From Halomonas sp. H10-9-1 (GTDB lineage: Bacteria > Pseudomonadota > Gammaproteobacteria > Pseudomonadales > Halomonadaceae), in NCBI RefSeq assembly GCF_040147005.1, contig NZ_JAMSHO010000001.1, forward strand, positions 3,286,001-3,350,000: 64,000 nucleotides of DNA, written 5' to 3'. Position numbers and translations under genes: made by a program. Within the stretch, counting starts at the first letter, position 1, and the number at the start of each line of letters is the position of its first letter. Under the pieces are notes generated by a model, which had not been told where the DNA came from, ran no database searches, and saw only the letters and a program-made list of their open reading frames with translations. Positions 49,332-58,693 of the stretch are shown here, piece after piece.

Positions 49332-49622
49332 CTACCGCTTCAGCCGGGGCAACACTCCCCCCTTCTTGCCGGCACGAGGCGCCCTGTGCATGACCTCGCG
49401 CCCGGCGCGTCTGCCCACCACCCGGGCGACTCCCACCAGCACGCCGGTGGCGGCGCCTCACAGCAGGGCCTGGCGCCACTCCACATCAGGCTCATCGGGG
49501 TTTTCGGGTGGGGTTTCGCCAACCTCTTTCTGGTAGGCCTTGTCCGCCGCCTTGCGGGCCATCATGCTGGCCGCCACCGCCGCGGCGGAACCGGCCAGCG
49601 ACCAGAGGGTGTCCTGCTTCAT
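49332..49622 (-). pseudogene. DUF4235-family gene with an internal stop
   Basis: ATG 49622 follows GAGGT. The first 54 codons give a glycine/alanine-rich helix and the PPENPDEPDVEWRQALL block of DUF4235 proteins, then TGA at 49458-49460. The same frame continues GAATGVLVGVARVVGRRAG and basic residues to TAG at 49332. A Trp is expected at the stop, so TGG to TGA is likely. Intact it would be 96 residues with two hydrophobic helices; function is unknown. Confidence 0.65.
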
Positions 49623-49787
49623 GCTGTACCTCGCCTGCTGGGTGTGAATCTCACCGGAGGGATCATCGATCAGGAAACGACCGCTCCGGGCCTTGCTTCA
49701 TGCTAGTCGACACTGACCTGGAAAACGCGCGCCAGGCCAACGCCACCACCTGTGTGAACCATACCGCCCCTGTGCAAGCCTCGGGCG

Positions 49788-51548
49788 TCATGTTCGAGGG
49801 TGCCGGCTGTTCGACGTGTTATCACGGCAACGCTCCCCAAACCTATCGGCAAACCATGTGAACACATAGCCACGCGGTGGATCGACCCCCGTCAGCACAT
49901 AATGAAGCGTATAGGGATTATGGAGCGTCGCCTGCAGCATGGGCTCCGCCGCCTGGACTCCGCAGAAGAGCAGCTCATCCCCCGCCGCGAGGGGAAAGTC
50001 GGCGTCCGGTAGCATGATCGACTGCCCCTCACGGCGAATGGCCAGCATTTCGCACGGTAGCGCTTGTGAGAAGGCGCGCGCATCGCGACACAGGGCCCCG
50101 GGCGTGACCACGCCCTCCTCGCTCAGGAGTCGAGTCACGGCCGGCGCCTCGTCCGGGTTCAGTCTGACCGACCACAGGTGTGGGGGTTCGTCACCGACGG
50201 CCACCTGCAGTCGAGCCACCAGTGCCTCCGTCTGGTTCGGCTCCCGCTGCGCCAGCCAGTCGATCAACTCCTGGATCAGCGGCGAGATCAGCAGCTTCAG
50301 GATACGGCGCGCCGTCGTCAGGCTGTGCTGAAGGACCAGATCGGTCCTGGCGGCATCGAAGACTACCTGATTCTCATGGCTGTTCTGACGCACGATGCGG
50401 AATACATCGGGATTGAGCTCATTGACCGACAGCAGCGTACTGAGATTGTCGGCATCGCGATTCATCGCGGCAACGATACCGGCAGCGTCTCCGATCCCGG
50501 CCGCCTCCAGCGCCGAGTGGTCGGCCTGGGCCAACACCGGGTCCCCCTCTGTCTCGGTTGCCTCACCCTCCTCGCCTGGGTCGATAACGCGGACGCCGAT
50601 GCCATGGTCGTGAAGACAACGATGGATTCGGTGGCCCATTCGGCCGAACCCGCACAGGATCCACTCCCCCTGGGGCACCCGCAACGGGCTGCCGAGCGTC
50701 ACGCCGGGGGCGCCGACGAACCATGCATTGAGGTTATGCAGTTCGGAGCGTGCGATCACCCAGTAGAGAAGCTGCGCGAAGATCGCGAAGGGATCGACCA
50801 CCGTGACATTGTCCAGCGCTTGTAGCGTGCCGCCATGACGCGTCGATGTGGAACGGCAGATGACCTGAAGCCTCGGGTTCAGGTGCCGTGCCATCACCGC
50901 AATCTTGAGATTGGTGTCGTCATCATTGGTCAATGTCACCAGGGCTCGACAGGCGGGGTGCTCGACACCCGCCGCCAGAAGATGCTTGGGTGCACCGGCA
51001 TCCGCGCAGAGCCCCGGCATCGCCACCGTGTAGTCGCGTACCCCCAGCGCCTTGATGCGCTCCGGGTCGACATCGAGAATCACCGCTCGCATGCGATGGT
51101 CGCTCAGCCCCCGGGCAAGCAGGCTGCCGGCATCACCGAAACCGCACAGGATGACGAAAGGCTCCGCGTTACGCCTGACCTTGCGCGCGAACCGGAAGCC
51201 ATCCATTGACTGGATGAAGTGAGGGTTCTGAACCAGGTTGATCAGCGACCCAATCGCATAGAACCAGGCGATGGCACCGGTATAGAGGCAGAAGATCGTC
51301 CACAGGCGCTGTTCATCGCTGAAACCGTTGGGTAGTTCGCCAAAGCCGGTCGTGGTCGCCGTATAGGTAAAGAAGTAGAAGGCGTGGAAGAGGTCCATAT
51401 GGGTCGTTTCACCATCGACGACCCGCCCCGGCATCAGGACCATGCCGATGATCCCCAACGAATAGACGAAGAGCAGCACGAACAGCGGCCGGCGCATGTA
51501 GCGCAGCAGGATCATTCCTACACGGTCGAGATCGGAAGTGGTCGTCAT
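49788..51548 (-). CDS. Potassium-channel protein with two RCK/TrkA-N domains
   Basis: A 586-residue ion channel subunit. Two transmembrane helices flank a pore with TATTTGFGE as the selectivity filter (near residue 65). A first TrkA-N domain begins at VILCGFGDAGSLLARGL (~132) and a second at WILCGFGRMGHRIHRCL (~291); TrkA-C-like segments follow. It is probably a ligand-gated K+ channel important in osmotic stress. The DUF6394 gene lies 16 bp upstream in the same operon. Confidence 0.85.
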   Translation of the reverse strand: MTTTSDLDRVGMILLRYMRRPLFVLLFVYSLGIIGMVLMPGRVVDGETTHMDLFHAFYFFTYTATTTGFGELPNGFSDEQRLWTIFCLYTGAIAWFYAIGSLINLVQNPHFIQSMDGFRFARKVRRNAEPFVILCGFGDAGSLLARGLSDHRMRAVILDVDPERIKALGVRDYTVAMPGLCADAGAPKHLLAAGVEHPACRALVTLTNDDDTNLKIAVMARHLNPRLQVICRSTSTRHGGTLQALDNVTVVDPFAIFAQLLYWVIARSELHNLNAWFVGAPGVTLGSPLRVPQGEWILCGFGRMGHRIHRCLHDHGIGVRVIDPGEEGEATETEGDPVLAQADHSALEAAGIGDAAGIVAAMNRDADNLSTLLSVNELNPDVFRIVRQNSHENQVVFDAARTDLVLQHSLTTARRILKLLISPLIQELIDWLAQREPNQTEALVARLQVAVGDEPPHLWSVRLNPDEAPAVTRLLSEEGVVTPGALCRDARAFSQALPCEMLAIRREGQSIMLPDADFPLAAGDELLFCGVQAAEPMLQATLHNPYTLHYVLTGVDPPRGYVFTWFADRFGERCRDNTSNSRHPRT

Positions 51549-51564
51549 CGGCTCGTTCGCTCAA

Positions 51565-51948
51565 CTAGCGCCGCGATAACAGCGTATCGCCGACCAGGAT
51601 CGCCGTTGCGATGATATTCGCCACCAGCGCCCCCCTGGCGATCGAGATGATATCGGCCATCGCACCCGCTTCCGGCACGCCCCAGCCACTGGGCACCGTG
51701 ACGATCCAGATGATACGCGCCGTGATCAGCAAGGCCCCCGCTACCAGCCCGGATGCCAACAGCAAGGCGCCGGTCTCGGAGCGATCCCCCAGCTTCAGGC
51801 CGATCGCCACCAGGTTGGCGATGATGGCAAGGGTGAGAATCCACACATTATGATGCGCTGCCGCCTCGAGGCCATGCGCAACGAAGGCGGCATTGAGGCT
51901 CAGGGTGAGGATGATGAACAAACCGAAGACGACACGTTCGAAATTCAT
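51565..51948 (-). CDS. DUF6394 membrane protein
   Basis: A 127-residue protein with four hydrophobic spans; it starts MNFERVVFGLFIILTLSLN, which matches DUF6394 as recalled. ATG 51948 follows AGGAAGCAG. It pairs with the K+ channel gene, so it may be a channel accessory subunit; this is inferred. Confidence 0.7.
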   Translation of the reverse strand: MNFERVVFGLFIILTLSLNAAFVAHGLEAAAHHNVWILTLAIIANLVAIGLKLGDRSETGALLLASGLVAGALLITARIIWIVTVPSGWGVPEAGAMADIISIARGALVANIIATAILVGDTLLSRR

Positions 51949-52159
51949 TGGCTGCTTCCTACCGAGACGCGTCGTCAGTATAGGTGGGTGGCCTCTAAGA
52001 CCGCGAATACCAGCGCCGTGACCCCGTGGCATCCCGTTTTTCGGAATATTTATGAACAGTGTTCAAAAATCAGCGTAACTGGGCTTTAATAATGGGCAGG
52101 TGACCCCGACATCTGTAACAATGGATTTATAACGCCCTGTTTCCTCGTGAGGCCCGGTG

Positions 52160-52846
52160 ATGGCACATCCACTCTGCCTGCTCTTCGACTGCGACGGCAC
52201 CCTGGTCGATAGCGAGCCGCTGCTCGCCGACGAGATGGCCACGGCGCTGAATGCCGTGGGCCTGCCGTTCCAGGCCACCGACTATATCGGCGAGTTCCGC
52301 GGGGCGCGCTTCCGACGCATCGTCGCCGAGCTGGAGAGTCGTCATGGCCGCGTCGATCCCGACGTGCTCGGGCCACTGGAAACCAGCATGCGAGCCAACC
52401 TCGACCGGCGTCTGGCGACAGAGCTCATTCCCATCGAAGGGGCCACCGAGGCGCTGGCGGCCCTGTCGACGTTTCCCATGGGCGTGGTCTCCAACGGGCC
52501 CGAGAACAAGATCCGCACCTCGCTGGTGGCTACTGGCCTGGATACCCTGTTCGGCGATCACCTGTTCAGTGCCTACACCGCCAACTGCTGGAAACCGGAC
52601 CCCTGCCTCTATCTGCATGCGGCACAGGGGATGGGCTACTCTCCGCACCACTGCCTGGCCATCGAGGATTCGGTGGTCGGCGTCAAGGCGGCCCTCGATG
52701 CCGGCATGTTGGTGGTCCACCTCAACCGTTTCCCCGATGCGGAAATCACCCCCGAGGGTGCCATCATGATCACCAGCATGTTCCAGCTGCCCACGGTGGT
52801 GGCGCGCCTTTCACGCGATCTGGAATCACGCACCGCCATGCGCTGA
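52160..52846 (+). CDS. HAD phosphatase, YieH-like (second copy)
   Basis: A 228-residue paralogue of the protein at 39118. Motif I is canonical (DCDGTLVDSE), followed by MGVVSNGPENKI and WKPDPCLYLHAAQ, then EDSVVGVKAALDAGM. It is likely a 6-phosphogluconate or related sugar phosphate phosphatase. It stands alone between the K+ channel operon and yciH. GAGG precedes ATG 52160. Confidence 0.82.
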   Translation: MAHPLCLLFDCDGTLVDSEPLLADEMATALNAVGLPFQATDYIGEFRGARFRRIVAELESRHGRVDPDVLGPLETSMRANLDRRLATELIPIEGATEALAALSTFPMGVVSNGPENKIRTSLVATGLDTLFGDHLFSAYTANCWKPDPCLYLHAAQGMGYSPHHCLAIEDSVVGVKAALDAGMLVVHLNRFPDAEITPEGAIMITSMFQLPTVVARLSRDLESRTAMR

Positions 52847-52915
52847 GGGTCATGCAGATCGCAGCCACAGCCTCTATCATCCCCGCCTGAAGCCACCCAC
52901 CCCGGAAGTCACACC

Positions 52916-53290
52916 ATGTCATCCCTCCAGGACCAGCTGCGCGGCCTCGTCTACTCCACCGAGCATGGCGAGACCTGCCCGGACTGCCGCCAACCCGTCG
53001 CCGACTGTCGCTGTGCCGAGCAGGCGGAACAGGCACGCCTCGCCGAGCTCGACGGCATCGTGCGGATTCGCCGCGAGACCAGCGGCCGCAAGGGAAAGGG
53101 CGTCACCACGATCAGCGGCGTACCACTGCCCGAGGCCGAGCTCAAGCGTCTAGCCAAGCTGCTGAAGAAACGCTGCGGCACCGGCGGCGCCGTCAAGGAG
53201 GGGGTGATCGAGATTCAGGGCGATCACCGCGAGACACTCAAGGCAGAGCTCGAGAGCCGCGGCTACACGGTCAAGCTGGCCGGCGGTTGA
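52916..53290 (+). CDS. yciH: YciH/SUI1-family translation factor-like protein
   Basis: A 124-residue protein related to eukaryotic eIF1. A small Cys pair region (CPDCRQPVADCRC) precedes the SUI1 fold: RRETSGRKGKGVTTISG, LKKRCGTGGAVKEGVIEIQGDHR. It may tune start-codon selection. It converges on the sirtuin gene with a 20-bp overlap of 3' ends. Confidence 0.9.
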   Translation: MSSLQDQLRGLVYSTEHGETCPDCRQPVADCRCAEQAEQARLAELDGIVRIRRETSGRKGKGVTTISGVPLPEAELKRLAKLLKKRCGTGGAVKEGVIEIQGDHRETLKAELESRGYTVKLAGG

Positions 53291-54164
53291 GCCTCCCCTC
53301 GACAAGCCGGCCTTCCAGCCGCCCGACCAACGCCCCGAGCGAGGCATCTACCGGGGCCGCCACCTTCAGAGTATAGAGGTCGTCGGCGCGGGTACGCCCC
53401 AGGTTGAGGCAGGCGATGGGCTTACTCTGCTGTGCCGCGGCCCGCGCGAAGCGAAAGCCCGAATAGACCATCAGCGAGGAGCCCACCACCAGCAGGGCAT
53501 CGCACTCCTCGATCAGGGCAAAGGCGCGCTCGACCACACCACGCGGCACGCTGTCACCGAAGAACACCACATCGGGCTTCCAGATACCGTCGCCGCAGCG
53601 CGAACAGTCGGGCACCCGGAAGGTGGAGAAGTCCGCTTCCAGATCGGCATCCCCGTCCGGCGCTGCGGCCGCGCCGAGGGTCGCCCAGTGCGGATTGAGA
53701 CTCTCGAGTTCCGCGTGCAGGGCATGACGCATGCGGCTGGAGCCGCATCCCATGCAGCGCACCCGGTCGGCGCGTCCGTGCAGATCGATCACCCGTCGCG
53801 AGCCGGCGCGCTGATGCAGGCCATCCACGTTCTGGGTGATCATCCCGCGAACATGTCCCAGGCTCTCGAGTCGCGCCAGGGCCTGGTGAGCCGCATTGGG
53901 CCGTGCCTCGTCCAGGGTGCGAAAGCCCACCAGGGCGCGGGCCCAGTAACGCTGTCGGGCGGCATGACTGCCCATGAACTGGCGGTGTTCCATGGGGGGC
54001 GAACGCTTCCACTCGCCGGCGGCATCGCGATAATCGGGAATACCGCTGGCGGTGCTGATGCCGGCCCCACCGAGCACCGCCAGCCGTGGATGGCGCTCGA
54101 CAAACTCGACGAGTGCCGCCAGCTCTGCCTCGCTGGTCTCGGGTTTCACCTGTGCTGCCGTCAT
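53271..54164 (-). CDS. Sir2-family NAD-dependent protein deacylase
   Basis: A 297-residue sirtuin. NAD site GAGISTASGIPDYRD, catalytic His in TQNVDGLHQRAG...DLHG, and a four-Cys zinc site (CMGC and CSRCG) are present; WKPDVVFFGD follows. It is closest to class II (SIRT4-type) sirtuins by its longer zinc module. It likely removes acyl groups from lysines. Confidence 0.9.
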   Translation of the reverse strand: MTAAQVKPETSEAELAALVEFVERHPRLAVLGGAGISTASGIPDYRDAAGEWKRSPPMEHRQFMGSHAARQRYWARALVGFRTLDEARPNAAHQALARLESLGHVRGMITQNVDGLHQRAGSRRVIDLHGRADRVRCMGCGSSRMRHALHAELESLNPHWATLGAAAAPDGDADLEADFSTFRVPDCSRCGDGIWKPDVVFFGDSVPRGVVERAFALIEECDALLVVGSSLMVYSGFRFARAAAQQSKPIACLNLGRTRADDLYTLKVAAPVDASLGALVGRLEGRLVEGRLNRRPA

Positions 54165-54263
54165 CCTGATGCCTCACTGTCTGCGCCAAACAGAGCATGG
54201 CCCCGCGCGGGGCAGGTTGTCTAGAATGGGCCTCTCGCCGTTTCCCCTTAGCAAGGAATCCCG

Positions 54264-55160
54264 ATGGCCTGGCTGGAATACCTGCTCCCACTGATCTTCC
54301 TGTTCCCCCTCGCCGCCATGGGGGTGATCGTGGTGGCGCTGCGCAACCTGCACGATGCTCGGGTGCGCTCCCCCTTCGACGCCCAGCCGCTGCGCGAGCC
54401 CGGCCAGCACCTGCGCGACCGTCTCGACAACGCCTTCGCCGGGCTCTACCTGAACGCTGCCCTGGGCCCCATCATCACCCTGGCTCCGCTGGTCTACGGC
54501 ATGGGCCGCATGCTCTTCGCCACCGAGCAGCGCTGGGTCGAGTGGTCGCTCTATGGCGCCCTGAGCACCCTGCTGGTGCTGACCTACAGCTTTCGCTTGA
54601 TGCGTGACTTCCAGCGCATCCGGCGACTCAAGCTAGGCCTGGCCTGCGAGCTGGCGGTGGGTCAGGAGCTCGAGCGGCTGGTGCGCCCCGAGGCCCACCC
54701 CTTCTACGTCTTCCACGACGTGCCGGCGGCCGACACGCGCATCGACCACGTGGTGGTCACGCCCTGCGGGGTCTTCGTGGTGGAAACCCGCGCCCGCACC
54801 CGCCCCTTCGCGCCTTCCGGGGAAGAGCTTGACCGGCTGGTGGTGGAGGAGGCGCGGTTGCGCTTCCCGGGCTGGAGCGAGCGCAAGCCCCTGGCCAGGA
54901 CCCGCGAGCTGGCGCGCTGGATGGCCGAGTGGCTGAGCTCACGCACCGGCCGCACGGTGCCGGTGATGGGCGTGCTGACCCTCCCCGGCTGGAAGGTGGA
55001 GGCCGACCAGGGGCCGGATGACTTGCTGGTGGACAGCGGCGACGGCCTGGCCAGCCGCCTGGCCGACCTGTGCCCCGGCGAGTTCGATGCCGCCACCCAC
55101 GACGCCGTCATCGCCACCCTGCTGGAGCATGCCGGCACCGGCCAGGCGCCGGGAGCCTAG
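54264..55160 (+). CDS. Membrane-anchored NERD (nuclease-related) domain protein
   Basis: A 298-residue protein with N-terminal hydrophobic spans (about 5-27, 63-110) and then a NERD domain from ~130. Asp/His in DTRIDHVVVTPCGVFVVETRA mark the nuclease-like core, though the usual Lys of VVExK is Arg. AGGAAT precedes ATG 54264. Role is unknown; it is not obviously part of the Wadjet operon. Confidence 0.8.
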   Translation: MAWLEYLLPLIFLFPLAAMGVIVVALRNLHDARVRSPFDAQPLREPGQHLRDRLDNAFAGLYLNAALGPIITLAPLVYGMGRMLFATEQRWVEWSLYGALSTLLVLTYSFRLMRDFQRIRRLKLGLACELAVGQELERLVRPEAHPFYVFHDVPAADTRIDHVVVTPCGVFVVETRARTRPFAPSGEELDRLVVEEARLRFPGWSERKPLARTRELARWMAEWLSSRTGRTVPVMGVLTLPGWKVEADQGPDDLLVDSGDGLASRLADLCPGEFDAATHDAVIATLLEHAGTGQAPGA

Positions 55161-55180
55161 CCGCCCGTCACCATCGGCCG

Positions 55181-56530
55181 TCAGTCGCCGCGCAGGCGGC
55201 CGCCCATCTCCTGGGCCAGGTCCACGGCGTAGTGGTCGGTCATGCCGCCGATGAAGTCGAGCATGCGCCGGTAGCTGGCGTAGAGGCTCCAGGAGGGGCG
55301 CGGGGTGTTCTCGCCGATCAGCGCCAGCACTCGCTGGTGCTTGAAGGTGGAGTGACCGGTGTGATGCAGCTCGTGGGCCGCGCCGATGAAGGCCTCGAGC
55401 AGGATGCCCAGGGTGGTGTAGGCGCCGATCTCCAGCTTGGCCTTGCGCTCGTTCTGGAAGATCCGCTCCCGGGCCAGTTGCTTGGCCGCCTTCACCCCCC
55501 AGTCCAGGTCGGGATGACACAGCTCCAGCAGATCCGAGCGCAGGCGGCCACCGAGCAGCTCGGCCTCGTGCTGCACGAAGACGGCCCCCACGTCGTTCAC
55601 CGCGCGCTCCATGGCTGCCCCCCGCAGGGCGGCGATACGCCGCCGCTGGGAGACCCCCTGGCGCTGCATGGCGACGTAGTCGCCGGGAGCGCCGCCGGCG
55701 ATCTGGATCAGGATCTCGGCGACCTCGTCATAGCGCAGGATGCCCATCTCCAGGCCATCCTCCAGGTCGAGCAGCGCATAGCAGATGTCGTCGGCAGCCT
55801 CCACCAGCCAGGCCAGGGGATGACGACACCAGCGCCCCTCTCCCCTGGGCAGCAGCCCCAGCCGCTCGACCACCTCGACCAGCAGCTCGCGCTCGCTCTG
55901 GTAGCAGCCGAACTTGCCCGCCGCGCCGCCGTGCTCCACGGTCCAGGGGTACTTGAGCAGGGTCCCCAGGGTCGCCGTAGTCAAGCGCATGCCGCCGCGG
56001 AACTGGTTGTACTCGATCTGGGTGACCACCCGAAAACCCTGGGCGTTGCCCTCATAGGTGAGCAGATCCTCACGCTCCAACGGCGAAAGCCCATCGAGCA
56101 GGCCCTTGCCATCGGCCTCGGCACGCGTGAACCAGTCGCGGATGGCGTACTCCCCGGCATGTCCGAAGGGCGGGTTGCCGATGTCGTGGCCCAGGCAGGC
56201 GGCCTGCACGATCACTCCCAGGTCGGCCGGGGTAATCCAGTCGGGCAGGCGGCCGCTCAGCCGCTCGCCGACGATCATGCCCAACGAACGCCCTACGCAT
56301 CCCACCTCCAGGGAGTGGGTCAGGCGGGTATGGATATGATCGTTGTCGGTCAGCGGGTGGACCTGGGTCTTGCGCCCCAGGCGCCGGAAGGAACCGGCGA
56401 AGACGATGCGGTCGTGGTCCTTGTGGAAGGGGCTGCGGCCGATCTCACCGCGGCCGCGGGGCTCGCCGCGGCGGTCGTGCAGGCGGCTTGGGTCCAGCAG
56501 CCGCTCCCAGCTCATCTGCGTCATGGGCAT
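55181..56530 (-). CDS. dgt: Deoxyguanosinetriphosphate triphosphohydrolase-like protein
   Basis: A 449-residue HD-domain dNTPase. RRLGRKTQVHPL, TRLTHSLEV, HDIGNPPFGHAGE and the later EAADDICY supply the HD metal site. It hydrolyses dGTP or other dNTPs. It diverges from jetA with 90 bp between start codons, so the two may share a promoter region; dGTPases in other systems can act in phage defence, but nothing here shows it. Confidence 0.92.
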   Translation of the reverse strand: MPMTQMSWERLLDPSRLHDRRGEPRGRGEIGRSPFHKDHDRIVFAGSFRRLGRKTQVHPLTDNDHIHTRLTHSLEVGCVGRSLGMIVGERLSGRLPDWITPADLGVIVQAACLGHDIGNPPFGHAGEYAIRDWFTRAEADGKGLLDGLSPLEREDLLTYEGNAQGFRVVTQIEYNQFRGGMRLTTATLGTLLKYPWTVEHGGAAGKFGCYQSERELLVEVVERLGLLPRGEGRWCRHPLAWLVEAADDICYALLDLEDGLEMGILRYDEVAEILIQIAGGAPGDYVAMQRQGVSQRRRIAALRGAAMERAVNDVGAVFVQHEAELLGGRLRSDLLELCHPDLDWGVKAAKQLARERIFQNERKAKLEIGAYTTLGILLEAFIGAAHELHHTGHSTFKHQRVLALIGENTPRPSWSLYASYRRMLDFIGGMTDHYAVDLAQEMGGRLRGD

Positions 56531-56620
56531 CTCTCCTTGAGGATCTCATTCTGGCACTGCCTCCCGCTATCTTGCCATCATCGACTTGGGCCACGGCACA
56601 TGCCAGGTTATCCTGTGCCG

Positions 56621-58090
56621 ATGATGCGCTACCTGGATTTCGACTACCTTCAGCAGCTGCGCCGCGGCCATCCGGCCTGGACGCTGCTGCGTGCCGAAAA
56701 TGCACCGATGATCATCGGCTTCCTGCACCGTGCCTTCATCGCACCCAATGTGCGCAGCATCGCCGAGCCGCCGCTGGCCGCCCAGCTCGACGACTGGCTC
56801 CATCATCTGCGTCAGGAACTCGGCGAGGAGGCCTTCCCTCGCGAGGCCATGGCCTACCTCAACGAGTGGGCCGACGACCGGCACCGCTGGCTGCGCAAGT
56901 ACTACCCTTCCGCGGGCGACGAACCGCACTTCGACCTTACCCCGGCCGCCGAGCAGGCCATGCACTGGCTTGCTGGTCTCGAGCAACGCCGGTTCATCGG
57001 CGCAGAATCGCGCCTCAAGCAGGTCTTCGATCTGCTGCGCGAGATCGACCGCGGTAGCGAAACCGACCCCGAAGCCCGCATCCGGGACCTGGAGCGGCGC
57101 CGCGATGCCATCGACGGCGAGATCGCCGAGATCCGCGCCGGGCGCCTCGACCTGATGGCGACGACGGCCCTGCGCGAGCGCTTCCTGCAGATGACCGACA
57201 CCGCACGGGCACTGCTCGCCGACTTTCGCCAGGTCGAACAGAACTTCCGCAGCCTCGACCGCGAGGTGCGTGAGCGCATCGCCACCTGGGAAGGCAGCAA
57301 GGGCGAGCTGCTCGAAGAGGTCTTCGGCGATCACGATGCCATCCGCGACTCCGACCAGGGACGCAGCTTCCACGCCTTCTGGGAGTTCCTGATGTCGCCG
57401 GCTCGCCAGGAAGAGCTCACCGAGCTGCTGGAGCGTACCCTGAGCCTGGAGCCGGTCGCCGAACTGGCCCCCGACCCACGCCTGGTGCGCATCCACTATG
57501 ACTGGCTGTCGGCCGGCGAAGTGGCTCAGCGCACCGTCGCCCGGCTCTCCGAGCAGCTACGACGCTACCTGGACGATCAGGGCTGGCTGGAGAACCGCCG
57601 CATCATGGACATCCTGCACAACATCGAACGCCACGCCCTGGCCCTGCGCGAGAACGCCCCCCAGGAGGAGGTGATGGCCCTCGACGAGCCGGTGCCCCGC
57701 CTCGAGCTGCCCATGGAGCGTCCGCTGTTCCGTCCGCCCGTCAAGCCGCGCATCACCGCCGCGCGCCTGGCCAGCGGCGACGACCGGGAGATCGCCGCCG
57801 AGGCGCTGTTCGACCAGCACCATGTGGACAAGGAGCGCCTGCGCGCCCGGGTGCGGCGCGCGCTGCAGACCCGCGACCAGGTCACCCTCGATGAGCTGCT
57901 GGCCAACGAGCCGCTCCAGAAGGGGCTCGCCGAACTGGTGGCCTGGCTGGCCATCGCCACCGAGGGCCGGCACGGGCTGCTCGACGAGGCCCATCCCCAA
58001 GAACTCGTCTGGCAGGACGACCAGGGGGGCTGGCGGCGCGCCCGCCTGCCGCGCGTCATCTTCACCCGTCAACCGGTGCCCACCCCATGA
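56621..58090 (+). CDS. jetA: Wadjet anti-plasmid protein JetA (DUF3375, MksF/kleisin-like)
   Basis: A 489-residue kleisin-like subunit of a type I Wadjet complex, which recognises and cuts invading circular DNA. It starts MMRYLDFDYLQQLR and has the family RGHPAWTLLRAENAP and FGDHDAIRDSDQGRSFHAFWEFL segments, with coiled-coil forming helices between. The frame is open far upstream, but that part is antisense to dgt; ATG 56621 (or 56624) begins the conserved region. The stop overlaps jetB (ATGA). Confidence 0.9.
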   Translation: MMRYLDFDYLQQLRRGHPAWTLLRAENAPMIIGFLHRAFIAPNVRSIAEPPLAAQLDDWLHHLRQELGEEAFPREAMAYLNEWADDRHRWLRKYYPSAGDEPHFDLTPAAEQAMHWLAGLEQRRFIGAESRLKQVFDLLREIDRGSETDPEARIRDLERRRDAIDGEIAEIRAGRLDLMATTALRERFLQMTDTARALLADFRQVEQNFRSLDREVRERIATWEGSKGELLEEVFGDHDAIRDSDQGRSFHAFWEFLMSPARQEELTELLERTLSLEPVAELAPDPRLVRIHYDWLSAGEVAQRTVARLSEQLRRYLDDQGWLENRRIMDILHNIERHALALRENAPQEEVMALDEPVPRLELPMERPLFRPPVKPRITAARLASGDDREIAAEALFDQHHVDKERLRARVRRALQTRDQVTLDELLANEPLQKGLAELVAWLAIATEGRHGLLDEAHPQELVWQDDQGGWRRARLPRVIFTRQPVPTP

Positions 58091-58692
58091 GCGACATGCC
58101 ATCCGACTCGCCGACGCTCTCCAGCGAGCGGCACTTCTCGCTGACCCTGATCGCCCTGATGAAGGGCGTGCTCTATCAGGACCGCGATCCCGGCCAGTGG
58201 CAGGACCTACTCGACCACCAGGCGCGACTGCGCGATCACCTGGCCCCGATGGGGCTGTCGCTGATGCTCGACGAGGCCGAAGGTTACGCCTACCTGAGCC
58301 AGCGACCGGACGACGACGAAAACCCGCTGCCCCGCCTGGTGCGTCGCCAGCCGCTGAGCTACCCGGTCAGCCTGCTGCTGGCACTGCTGCGCAAGAAGCT
58401 TGCCGAGCAGGATGCCGGGGGAGACGAGCTGCGCCTGATCCTGTCCCGCGAGCAGATCCAGGAGATGCTCGCGCTGTTCCTCGCCGACACCAGCAACGAG
58501 GCACGCCTGCGCGACCGCCTCGACGGCCATATCAACAAGGTGGTGGAGCTGGGTTTCCTGCGTCGCCTGAAGGGCGATACGCAGCACTACGAGGTGCGCC
58601 GCCTGCTCAAGTCCTTCGTCGATGCCCAGTGGCTCGCCGAGTTCGAGCAGCGCCTGGCCGAATACCGTGAACATGCCGAGGAGGAGCGCTGA
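58087..58692 (+). CDS. jetB: Wadjet anti-plasmid protein JetB (DUF4194, MksE-like)
   Basis: A 201-residue winged-helix (KITE) subunit that binds the kleisin. FSLTLIALMKGVLY and NPLPRLVRRQPLSYPVSLLL are family segments. It overlaps jetA by four bases and jetC follows after one base, so the operon is tightly coupled. Confidence 0.9.
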   Translation: MSDMPSDSPTLSSERHFSLTLIALMKGVLYQDRDPGQWQDLLDHQARLRDHLAPMGLSLMLDEAEGYAYLSQRPDDDENPLPRLVRRQPLSYPVSLLLALLRKKLAEQDAGGDELRLILSREQIQEMLALFLADTSNEARLRDRLDGHINKVVELGFLRRLKGDTQHYEVRRLLKSFVDAQWLAEFEQRLAEYREHAEEER

Positions 58693-58693
58693 C

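Noticed and set aside
55070..56620. Long open frame upstream of jetA on the plus strand
   Set aside because: It is antisense to dgt, lacks family similarity and a ribosome-binding site; conserved JetA sequence begins at 56621.
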